A stretch of 63,324 bases of DNA from contig CAZKVC010000013.1 of the NCBI GenBank assembly GCA_964556115.1, positions 1 to 63,324 of the forward strand, in the 5' to 3' direction. The number at the start of each line of letters is the position of its first letter. Within the stretch, counting starts at the first letter, position 1. Of the stretch, positions 51,969-59,426 are shown in pieces. The position numbers and the translations under genes are program-made. The DNA is from Parvularcula sp964556115 (GTDB lineage Bacteria > Pseudomonadota > Alphaproteobacteria > Caulobacterales > Parvularculaceae). A model generated the notes under the pieces. It was not told the DNA's origin. It did no database searches and was given only the letters and a program-made list of their open reading frames with translations.

Positions 51969-52216
51969 GCCTGTGCGCTTAGAGCATTTCCCGACCAAGT
52001 GGACCCTGGTTGAGCGTCAGAACATGCAACCGCTGCAAAATAGCCAGGGTCATTTGGATCGGAATTGGTGCTGGGCTCCAAACCCAACTAGTCCATTGAT
52101 TGTTGGAGCCAAATGAAAATCGAGAGGTTGAAGCGTCGACGGAGCGAGATCTGATCGCACTGTGCGTGCGATTTGGAGATTATAGGAATATGTTACAACC
52201 AATGCGAGAATATTTG
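51969..52216. other. Gene-free AT-richer stretch with a palindrome remnant
   Basis: Between sfsA and the third VPLPA gene 323 bases have no credible gene. At 51979-52016 a motif TTAGAGCATTTCCCGACC resembles the palindrome family seen at 14515-14568 but only half is preserved. The stretch is visibly richer in A and T than its surroundings (for example 52160-52260), which hints at foreign origin or strong promoter use. Confidence 0.5.
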
Positions 52217-52263
52217 CAGTTCTGTATATCACAATTGACATATACTCGAAAATACGAGAACTG
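52217..52263 (+). promoter_or_regulatory. Inverted repeat around a possible promoter of the VPLPA gene
   Basis: CAGTTCT (52217-52223) and AGAACTG (52257-52263) are perfect inverted repeats. Between them are TTGACA (52235-52240), the -10-like TATACT (52241-52246) and a smaller repeat CTCG(N6)CGAG (52245-52258). The spacing resembles an operator around a start site; direction is towards the gene at 52292. Confidence 0.35.
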
Positions 52264-52291
52264 TGTTTCCCTATAGATTAGGGGCGTGGGC

Positions 52292-52912
52292 ATGAAAAAG
52301 ATTCTATCGACAGTGACACTCGGACTTGCGTCGATCGCTATTGGGGCAGCGGGATCGGCGTCGGCAGCGACCTATCAAGTAACGTTCGATTTCGCCGACC
52401 TGACGGTGGCCGGAACAACCTATGACCAAGCGGTGTGGACCTTCGCTACGTCTAAGACGAGCGGTACTATTGACTCGACGGACCTCACGGATCTGACAAT
52501 GGAGGTCTATAATGGCGGGTCCCTTCTTTACACGGACCAGGCTATCATTGGCGGCGCAACGCAAACGCTGAACGGTTTCGCGCGGATACTGAATGCGTCG
52601 GCCCCATCGGGAAGCGGCGGCATCTTTTTCGACGTTGATCTCGATCTTGGCGAGGTCCTGTTCTACGACAACTACTTCTCCGTCACCGGGTTCGGCGCTC
52701 CTCAAGGGGCGAATGGGGATCTCAACCTTTTCAATAACTTCAGCGGCGACCCGATCATCTACATCAACACTGGCGCGACTTTCGCGGGGATTCTCAGCAG
52801 TCAGACGTTCGCCGAGCTCGATGCCGAAGCGGTACCGCTGCCAGCAGCGGCATGGTTGTTCGTGCCGGTCATGGGCGGCATCGTCGCCAGGAGTCGGAAA
52901 CGCCGCGCGTAG
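52292..52912 (+). CDS. VPLPA-CTERM sorting-domain protein, exported
   Basis: The 206-residue protein has a signal peptide (MKKILSTVTLGLASIAIG...ASA) and a C-terminal VPLPAAAWLFVPVMGGIVA followed by RSRKRRA, a clear VPLPA-CTERM signal. The body has repeated Thr/Asn/Asp beta-sheet-like segments (TVAGTTYDQAVWTFATS, LFNNFSGDPIIYINTG). The start is ATG 52292 with AGGGG nearby. It sits in the AT-richer segment next to a transposase remnant and may have been acquired. Confidence 0.85.
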   Translation: MKKILSTVTLGLASIAIGAAGSASAATYQVTFDFADLTVAGTTYDQAVWTFATSKTSGTIDSTDLTDLTMEVYNGGSLLYTDQAIIGGATQTLNGFARILNASAPSGSGGIFFDVDLDLGEVLFYDNYFSVTGFGAPQGANGDLNLFNNFSGDPIIYINTGATFAGILSSQTFAELDAEAVPLPAAAWLFVPVMGGIVARSRKRRA

Positions 52913-53044
52913 CCGTCGGCACGGACCGCTCCAAGATTTCATACTCGACCAGCTCTTTGATCGTTGATGCCAAGTCGTAATTCGCAACGTCCAAATATCG
53001 ACGGACCGAATATTGAGCAGGCTGTTTTGGCTGGAGACGAGGGG
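52913..53044. other. Gap before the transposase remnant
   Basis: 132 bases with no gene. No inverted repeat matching an intact IS end could be found by eye. Confidence 0.4.
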
Positions 53045-53711
53045 TGGGCGGCGACTGAACCCTTGGTGCCGAAGAACCCGCTTGGGGCAGGGCGCGTCGA
53101 TGATTGACGGGTGATCTCAGACATCACTCACAGTCTACAATCGGTTCAATCGCTGGTCCCGAAAGTGGTTCTGAATCGGAATGCCCGAGGCGCTTGCCGC
53201 TGCTGGAGCGCTCACGACAAGCACAGCTATCGATAGCACCTGCGTGAAGGCGCAGCGCTCCGCGTTCGGCGTAAAGGAGGGCAAAAGTGTAAGGTATTGG
53301 GGCGTTACGGGGCGGTCAGACCAGCAAGACCCGCATTCTCACCGACGTGATCGGACGCCCTTTCCCGCTCTGCCTCACACTCGGCAACGTGAGCGACTTG
53401 CGGGCTGCTTTCGAACGGCCGGTTTCGGGCAAAGCATCTCATTGCCGACAAGGGCTACGAAGCGAACGCCTTTCGCAAATCCCTTCGTGAGCACGGGACC
53501 CGATCCATCATCCAAGGTCGATCCAACCGCAAGCCGAAGATCGCCTATGGCAAAGCCTGCTACTGCGAACGGCATCTGGTCGACAAAGCCTTCTGCTGCC
53601 TCAAGGACTTCTGCTGGATCGCGATACGAATGGCCCGAGCGACCCGGTTGACGACACTGTCAAGGCACTCGACGTGTCCGCCCCGGAATTGGAAGCACGT
53701 GGCGGTGATTG
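53045..53711 (+). pseudogene. IS5-family transposase, degenerate
   Basis: Pieces of one transposase are spread over three frames. WAATEPLVPKNPLGAGRVDD (frame from 53045) is followed by a stop, then YNRFNRWSRK (about 53133) and LAAAGALTTSTAIDSTCVKA (with the first catalytic Asp), then TSKTRILTDVIGRPFPL after a shift near 53318, and LIADKGYEANAFRKSL (second Asp) after another near 53420. The third catalytic position reads HLVDKAFC, Asp instead of the usual Glu. It is inactive. Confidence 0.75.
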
Positions 53712-53790
53712 AGTCTCGACCCTAGCCAATTGCACCCGTTGCGAAAGGGCGCACTTCCGCCGCGGGCCGCCGCAGGCTAGACGCCGGACG

Positions 53791-54576
53791 ATGAACGAGA
53801 CCCCCCAATTCCCCCGCGCGGCCTGCCTCCTGATCGGTGACGAGCTTCTTTCCGGGCGGACCCGCGACAGCAACGCCCATCACCTCGCCGGTATCCTCAA
53901 CGAGCGCGGGGTGCCGCTGATCGAGATCAGGACGGTGCCGGACGAGATCCCCGTCATCGTCCGGGCGCTTGGCGCCCTGCGGCAGGAAGCGGACATCGTT
54001 TTCACCTCCGGCGGCATTGGCCCGACCCATGACGACATCACGGCGGATGCCGTCGCCGAAGCGTTGGGGCGGCCCATCTCGGAGCGCGAAGACGCCCTGA
54101 AGATCCTCGAAGACCATTACGGCAAGCGCGGCGAGACGGTCACCGATTCGCGGCGGCGCATGGCGCGCATCCCTGACGGCGCCGAGCTGATCGCCAACCC
54201 CATCAGCGCCGCGCCGGGCTTTACGGCCGATGGCGTCTACGTGCTCGCCGGGGTTCCCGCGATCTTCGAAGCCATGCTCGCCTCGATCACCGACGCGCTG
54301 CCGCAGGGGCCAAGGGATACGATCTATTCCGTCATCGGTCAGGCGCAGGAAAGCACCATCGCCGACGGCCTGCGTGACCTTCAGACAGCTCTCAAGGGTT
54401 TGAAGATCGGTTCCTATCCGGGGCCGACGGGCAGGGGCGGCGATCTGATCGTCCAGTGCCGTGCCCAGAACCCCGCCACCGCAGAGCAGGCGGCACGCGC
54501 GGTGAAGGCCCTCTTCACAGCGCAGGGCATTGATTCATTCATCGCCGAAGGACAGATTTCTCAAGGCGACCAATAA
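53791..54576 (+). CDS. CinA-like molybdopterin-binding domain protein
   Basis: The 261-residue protein matches the N-terminal (MoCF/MoaB-like) domain of competence/damage-inducible CinA: LLIGDELLSGRTRDSNAHHL, TSGGIGPTHDDITADAVAEAL and the later SAAPGFTADGVYVLAGVP. The nicotinamide-deamidase C-terminal domain of full CinA is absent. The family includes ADP-ribose and FAD-diphosphatase-like enzymes. Confidence 0.9.
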   Translation: MNETPQFPRAACLLIGDELLSGRTRDSNAHHLAGILNERGVPLIEIRTVPDEIPVIVRALGALRQEADIVFTSGGIGPTHDDITADAVAEALGRPISEREDALKILEDHYGKRGETVTDSRRRMARIPDGAELIANPISAAPGFTADGVYVLAGVPAIFEAMLASITDALPQGPRDTIYSVIGQAQESTIADGLRDLQTALKGLKIGSYPGPTGRGGDLIVQCRAQNPATAEQAARAVKALFTAQGIDSFIAEGQISQGDQ

Positions 54577-54639
54577 GTTCCACCGAACCGGATCGTTTCT
54601 TGCTTGTTAGCACCAGCACGACCACAGGGCCCGATCGCG

Positions 54640-55020
54640 ATGAGAACCAGCACCATCCTGCTTTGCGAGGACGATCCCGTTCAGGCGCGGCTCGTGACCT
54701 TGCAGCTTGAAAAACTCGGCTACCGGATTATCGGACCCCACGGCACCCCGCAACAGGCCGAGAATGCCGCCCGGAAAGAGCGGGTGGATGCAGCGCTCCT
54801 GGACGTCTCGCTCGAAGGCGGGTCCAGCCGTGAGGCTGCCGCACGTCTCGAAGAGCGCGGCGTGCCTTTCGCCTTCGTCACGGCCTACGGACCGGAAACC
54901 ACGGCCACGGTCCGCGCCTATCCGCAGCATCTCGTGATCCCCAAGCCGGTGAGCCCTGAACTCCTCAGCGAGATCCTCGCCGCACTTCTCCCCTCCGACG
55001 CCATCGCAGCCGCCAACTGA
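54640..55020 (+). CDS. Stand-alone response-regulator receiver protein
   Basis: The 126-residue protein (start ATG 54640) is one receiver domain: E10-D11-D12 acidic pocket, phosphoacceptor D55 (AALLDVSLEGG), threonine in AFVTAYG and lysine in IPKPVSPE near residue 104. There is no output domain, so it acts by protein contact or as a phosphate sink. No partner kinase is adjacent. Confidence 0.85.
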   Translation: MRTSTILLCEDDPVQARLVTLQLEKLGYRIIGPHGTPQQAENAARKERVDAALLDVSLEGGSSREAAARLEERGVPFAFVTAYGPETTATVRAYPQHLVIPKPVSPELLSEILAALLPSDAIAAAN

Positions 55021-55072
55021 ACGGGAAAACCCGTTGCCTTGGCCGACCCGGGAAGGCCATAAGCCACCCCAT

Positions 55073-55158
55073 GCGGGCGTGGCGGAATTGGTAGACGCAC
55101 CAGACTTAAAATCTGTGAGCCCTAGGCTGTGGGGGTTCGAGTCCCCCCGCCCGCACCA
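55073..55158 (+). tRNA. tRNA-Leu (UAA)
   Basis: The acceptor stem GCGGGCG/CGCCCGC, a D arm (GGCGGAATTGGTAGAC), anticodon loop CTTAAAA (anticodon UAA), a long class II variable arm with an AGCC/GGCT stem, the T arm GGGGG-TTCGAGT-CCCCC, discriminator A and an encoded CCA (55156-55158) are all visible. The gene is 86 bases. Confidence 0.97.
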
Positions 55159-55166
55159 TCTTAAGC

Positions 55167-55207
55167 GCGCTATCGCCTTCGGCTGCATGAGCGCAGGGCT
55201 TTTCTTT
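55167..55207 (+). terminator. Terminator after tRNA-Leu
   Basis: GCGCT (55167-55171) pairs with AGCGC (55190-55194), followed by GGGCTTTTCTTT. A second, closely similar copy of the hairpin sequence is at 55208-55235 (GCGCTATCGC then TGAGCGCAG). The tandem repeats sit 9 bases after the tRNA. Confidence 0.55.
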
Positions 55208-55272
55208 GCGCTATCGCTTCGCTGCTTGAGCGCAGATTGGTTCCCTGCGCCACCGCGCTCAGCTTTTGATGC

Positions 55273-56148
55273 CTATTGCGTCCGGCGTTTGTCGCCGCGG
55301 AAGCGTCTGAGATAGCGCAGCGGTGATTGCTCTTCGAGATAGGGTGAGGCTTCGATCATTTCGGCGAAGGGCGGCACGTGCGCCTGGCCGTAAACGACGA
55401 GCACGCGGAGGGGTTCGTCCTGCTCTTCGGCCCGGTCTTCGATCACGCGCAGCATGTTCTGGTAGATCAGGATGTTGCGGGTGTACCAGTTCGCCACTGT
55501 CATGGCGCCACCCGGATTGTCACCCTGCCACGCCCGCATCATGTAACCATGGTAGAAGCCGGAGTTCTTACCGAGCATCTCTTCGGTGTTCAGATCATGA
55601 AGGATCGAGCCTACAGTCTCATTCGTCAGAGCCTCATTCACCCATGAAACGAAGTTCTCGCCCTCACTTTGAAGACCCGCGAAGATCGTCTGTAGGCGTT
55701 CGTCTTCGCTGGGATCGAGACTGCTCTGCTCCTCGGACATGAAGGCATAGCTCTCGTCGATGGCGTAGACCATCTTATTGCCCGCCATATGCGCGATGCG
55801 GAGGCCGAGCTGGTGAGTCTCGTTGCGCACATCGGCGCGTTCGCCCGCCTGGTACTGGCGATACTCTTCGGAAAGCTCGTCCTGGTCCTCCATCGGCCAT
55901 TCGATCATGACGACGTCGGGCTTGAAGCGGACGAGGGCCTTGGCAACCGCTTCGATCTCGCGCTGGCGTCCCGGGGCGAGCACGTCGTCCACCTCGGCAT
56001 TGAAGGTATCGAGGCCGGGATTGGCGAGGTGGACCGTACCGAGAAGCATGACCTCGGCCCATGGATCGTCGCTGGGCTGCCCCGCGGCGGCTGCAGTCTC
56101 CACGGACACGAGAGCAAGGAAGGCGGCGGCAAGTTTCAGGCGCATCAA
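55273..56148 (-). CDS. DUF5694 domain protein, exported
   Basis: The 291-residue protein has a signal peptide (LAAAFLALVSVETAAAA) and the TraB/TIKI-related DUF5694 pattern: VMLLGTVHLANPGLDTFNAE near residue 33, then FKPDVVMIEWPMEDQD and VVYGQAHVPPFAEM near 260. The histidine and glutamates could form a metalloprotease-like site. The function is unknown. It may also start at 56145. Confidence 0.85.
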   Translation of the reverse strand: MMRLKLAAAFLALVSVETAAAAGQPSDDPWAEVMLLGTVHLANPGLDTFNAEVDDVLAPGRQREIEAVAKALVRFKPDVVMIEWPMEDQDELSEEYRQYQAGERADVRNETHQLGLRIAHMAGNKMVYAIDESYAFMSEEQSSLDPSEDERLQTIFAGLQSEGENFVSWVNEALTNETVGSILHDLNTEEMLGKNSGFYHGYMMRAWQGDNPGGAMTVANWYTRNILIYQNMLRVIEDRAEEQDEPLRVLVVYGQAHVPPFAEMIEASPYLEEQSPLRYLRRFRGDKRRTQ

Positions 56149-56208
56149 AACATATCCCTTCGATCACCCGGGTAAGATGCGAAGGTAGCTCATCATTGAC
56201 AAGGAGGC

Positions 56209-57129
56209 TTACGCAGTTTTCCCGCCGCGTCCGGTCAGGGGGTCGAGCGGGGTGAGGCCGAAGGCCTTTTTCGGCGTGTCATAATCACCGACCAGGACTT
56301 CGTAATGGAGGTGGATCGGCATGGGCCAGCCGCCGCTCTTGCCCATGGTACCGAGGGTCTGACCGTCCGCGACTTCGCTGCCGATACCCAGACCCGGCGC
56401 GATCTTCCGAAGGTGCGCATAGCGGGTATGAACGCCATCGCCGTGGCCGATCAGCACGTAATGTCCATAGTCGTCGCGATAGGCTGCCTCCAGCACTGTG
56501 CCGCCCGCCGCCGCCATCACAGCCGATCCGATCGGGTGGTTGAAGTCGGCGCCCTTGTGCAGCTTGCCGGAACGTGGACCGAAAGCCGAACTGAGGCACC
56601 CTTCGCTGACCGGGGTGGTACGGAGGGAGACCCCGCGCACCGTGACCCGCTCGCGAAGGCCAAGGATGATGCTTTTGCCATCCGTGCGAGGAGCATTGGC
56701 GACATCCATGCCCGGGCAGAGCCTGAGGGTGGCAAGGCTGGTCACCGGCGTGTCCGGGGCGGGCGCTTCTTCGCCTTCCGCCGTTTCTTCTAGCACTTCG
56801 GCCTCTTCTGGGTCGTCGGGCAGGTCTTCGGCAGCGACGCCTTTCTTCCGTCCAATGACCAGTTCCTCCGCCGTCACATCATCGGGTAAGGACTGAAGGC
56901 TCATGTCGAAATCATAGGAGCGCGCTTCTTCGAGGCGCGCCTTGAGATAGTCTTCGGTCAGTTGCGCGGTCTCCTCGCCGCGGCGCGCCGCATCGCCGAG
57001 GGCTGTGTCGATCCGTTCCCTGACGCCATCAGGCAAGCCATAGCGGTCTCCGCCGATCCAGCCAGCGGCGAACAGCGCGATGAGAAGAACGATGACGGCT
57101 GCCCGCCGCAAGCCCCGCAGGAAAGCCAT
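56209..57129 (-). CDS. M23 family metallopeptidase (active-site complete)
   Basis: The 306-residue protein has an N-terminal membrane segment (RAAVIVLLIALFAAGWIGG), an Asp/Glu-rich stretch and a LytM domain with the complete motifs HKGADFNHPIG (first His, Asp), HTRYAHL and IHLHYEV. Unlike the protein at 41403-42560, it keeps the zinc ligands, so it is probably a periplasmic endopeptidase that cuts peptidoglycan cross-links. Confidence 0.9.
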   Translation of the reverse strand: MAFLRGLRRAAVIVLLIALFAAGWIGGDRYGLPDGVRERIDTALGDAARRGEETAQLTEDYLKARLEEARSYDFDMSLQSLPDDVTAEELVIGRKKGVAAEDLPDDPEEAEVLEETAEGEEAPAPDTPVTSLATLRLCPGMDVANAPRTDGKSIILGLRERVTVRGVSLRTTPVSEGCLSSAFGPRSGKLHKGADFNHPIGSAVMAAAGGTVLEAAYRDDYGHYVLIGHGDGVHTRYAHLRKIAPGLGIGSEVADGQTLGTMGKSGGWPMPIHLHYEVLVGDYDTPKKAFGLTPLDPLTGRGGKTA

Positions 57130-57192
57130 GCCCTGACCTCAAACTTTACTGTCGTTTAAGAGTGTTACGAGGTAGCAGCTCCTGTCAAGGCT

Positions 57193-57930
57193 TCAGTCGT
57201 TCGTGAAAGGATCGACCGCCAGCCGGCCAAGGTTCCTGTCACTTGCGCCCTCCACCCCGTAGCGGCCCCGGCGCTCGCGCTCCTGCCAGCTTCCGAAAAG
57301 TCGGTCCCAGACCGTTAGCAGCGTTCCGTAATTGCTATCGGTGAAGCGGCGCTCGGGAATGTGGTGGATGCGGTGATGCCCCGGCGTGACGATGAAGGGC
57401 CGCAGCCAGCGCTCGGCGCTTCGCGGCAGCTCGGCATTGGAATGGTGAAAGCCCGCCGCGATCAGGACCAGCCCGTCGAAGAGCAGGATCGCCGGCACGG
57501 ACACATCGAGAAGAAAGACGAGCGAGCCGCGGACCAGCGCGGACATGACAAGCTCGCCGGGATGGAAGCGAAAGCTGGAGGTGACATCGAGGAATTCGTC
57601 GTAATGGTGGACCCGGTGGAAGCGCCAGAGGAACGGAACCTCGTGCAGCGCCCGGTGCCACCAATAGATGAAGACCTCGAGGATCAGGAGATCCGTCAGC
57701 AGGCGGAGCGGCATCGGCCAGCCCGAGCGCCAGCCCAGGCCATATTCCGCCGCCAGGAGCGAAATGGGCGTGACGACCAGGAAGCTCGTGCCGAGGCCCC
57801 CGACGCCAAGGCCCACATTGCGCAGGATACGGCGCATGCCGCCCTGCGGCGAGAAGGCGGGACGCCGGCGCTCCCAGACCAGAAAAAGACCGAGGCAAAG
57901 CGCGGTCACGGCGGTGACGGCCAGGCTCAC
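57193..57930 (-). CDS. Sterol desaturase/fatty acid hydroxylase family protein
   Basis: The 245-residue membrane protein has the three histidine boxes of the family: HRALHE, then HRVHH (FHRVHHYDEF) and HHRIHH (GHHRIHHIPERRF), which bind a di-iron centre. It has four to five hydrophobic segments. The reaction (hydroxylation or desaturation of lipid, sterol or carotenoid) cannot be decided. It overlaps the DUF2959 gene upstream by 4 bases. Confidence 0.9.
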   Translation of the reverse strand: MSLAVTAVTALCLGLFLVWERRRPAFSPQGGMRRILRNVGLGVGGLGTSFLVVTPISLLAAEYGLGWRSGWPMPLRLLTDLLILEVFIYWWHRALHEVPFLWRFHRVHHYDEFLDVTSSFRFHPGELVMSALVRGSLVFLLDVSVPAILLFDGLVLIAAGFHHSNAELPRSAERWLRPFIVTPGHHRIHHIPERRFTDSNYGTLLTVWDRLFGSWQERERRGRYGVEGASDRNLGRLAVDPFTND

Positions 57931-58580
57931 GCGGCGGGCATGGCCTCGATGAAGGCTTCGGCCTCGGCGATGGCGCGGTCCATCTCGCGGATCAGCGCGT
58001 CCACCTGCCGCTCGATCTCGGCACGCTCGGCATCGAGGCCAGCGATCGCACGGGCGTTGAGGTTATGCTTCAGGAACAGCACCTGATCCTCGAACAGCGC
58101 GAGGACGGGATCCATCTTGTCCGAGGCCCGCTCCATCGCGGCGAGCACGGTCTCGTAACGGCGTTCGGTTTCGCGAAGCTGCGCTTCGGAGCGTCGCCTC
58201 AGATCGGCGGAGCTGTAATCGTCAAGTTCGCGCCGCCACTCGCGGAAGAGGGCGCTGCCCACATTCTCGATGCTTTCGATGCGCGAGCGAACGACATTCG
58301 CCTCGCCTTCGAGACGGTCATAGCTTCTGGAGAGCCGGTCATAGGTTTCGGCCAGCTCGCCGCCGTCGAAGGCGACCAGCGCCCGGTACTGTTCGAGAGC
58401 GTCCTTGAACTCCTCCTGGGCGTCGGACTGCGCGTCCCGCGCGCTGTCCACCCGGCGGGTGAGAAGATCACGCTTCTCGATCCCTATATTCTCAAGGGCG
58501 TTGTAATAGGTGCTGGCGCAGCCGGTAAGGGCGAGGCTGCCGATCAGCAGGGCAAAAGAAAGGGGCGCATGGTTGACCAT
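57927..58580 (-). CDS. DUF2959 lipoprotein
   Basis: The protein has a lipobox (LTGC near residue 23) after MVNHAPLSFALLIGSLA and a long coiled-coil-rich region typical of DUF2959 (EEFKDALEQYRALV, then LSRSYDRLEGEANVVRSRIE). Function unknown; outer or inner membrane-anchored. The start is ATG 58580; a start at 58589 is possible. It is coupled with the sterol-desaturase-like gene. Confidence 0.85.
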   Translation of the reverse strand: MVNHAPLSFALLIGSLALTGCASTYYNALENIGIEKRDLLTRRVDSARDAQSDAQEEFKDALEQYRALVAFDGGELAETYDRLSRSYDRLEGEANVVRSRIESIENVGSALFREWRRELDDYSSADLRRRSEAQLRETERRYETVLAAMERASDKMDPVLALFEDQVLFLKHNLNARAIAGLDAERAEIERQVDALIREMDRAIAEAEAFIEAMPAA

Positions 58581-58627
58581 ACGCCCCATATGGAACCGTT
58601 CGGTTCCAATCCCAATGAAAAAGACGT

Positions 58628-59281
58628 TTATTCGTCCTCGTTGACCTCGATGGCCGGCACTTCGTCGGCGGCGACGTCTTCCTCGTCCTCGTCGGATGCT
58701 TCCTGGGACTTGAGGCCGGAAGGCGAGGCGATGGTCGCGATGGTGAAGTCGCGGTCGGTGATGGTCGGCGCCACGCCCTTGGGCATGTCGACCGAGGAAA
58801 TCTTCAGCGCATCGCCCAGTTCGGCCTTGCCGAGATCGACTTCGAGGGCCTCGGGGATCTCGGTCGCAGGAGCGATGACCTCGATCTCGTGACGCACGAT
58901 GTTCAGGACGCCGCCCGCCTTGAGGCCCGGGGCGGCCTCTTCGTTGAGGAAGCGCACGGGAACGTTGACGTTGATCTTGGTCTTCGCATCGACGCGCATC
59001 AGGTCGACATGCCTCGGCAGGTCCTTGACGGGATCGACCTGAACGTCGCGGCCGATGACGCGCTGCTCTTTGCCCTCGAGCTTCACGATCGACATGACGT
59101 CGATGATGTTGCCCGTATTGTAGGCTTTCAGAACCTCGTTATAGCGCATCTTGATATTCATCGGCTCGCCCTTGCCGCCATAGATGACGGCAGGGACCCA
59201 GCCGTCACGGCGCACGGCGCGGGAGCCGCCTGTGCCGGAGCGCTTACGGGGTTCGCATTCAAAAACGGTTGCGTCGGACAT
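58628..59281 (-). CDS. rplY: 50S ribosomal protein L25/general stress protein Ctc
   Basis: The 217-residue protein has the L25 domain (RKRSGTGGSRAVRRDGWVPA, then VIYGGKGEP) and the TL5-type C-terminal beta domain (about 100-185) ending in an acidic tail EDEEDVAADEVPAIE. It binds 5S rRNA. The usual companion pth is not directly downstream here. Confidence 0.95.
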   Translation of the reverse strand: MSDATVFECEPRKRSGTGGSRAVRRDGWVPAVIYGGKGEPMNIKMRYNEVLKAYNTGNIIDVMSIVKLEGKEQRVIGRDVQVDPVKDLPRHVDLMRVDAKTKINVNVPVRFLNEEAAPGLKAGGVLNIVRHEIEVIAPATEIPEALEVDLGKAELGDALKISSVDMPKGVAPTITDRDFTIATIASPSGLKSQEASDEDEEDVAADEVPAIEVNEDE

Positions 59282-59426
59282 GGCTCTTCGTTCCTTTCAT
59301 TCGTCCCGCAAGCCGGGCATCCGGCCCTCGGAAGAAGAGGAGGCGTTCGAGCGCGCGCCTCCCCGGTTCACCTGAAGGCGCGGCGCATAGACGGGGGCGG
59401 GGCAGCTGGCAAGGAAAAAGCCGTCT

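Noticed and set aside
53181..53651. 156-codon frame in the transposase region taken as an intact gene
   Set aside because: Only its first third matches an IS5 transposase; the rest is out of frame while the matching residues continue in other frames.
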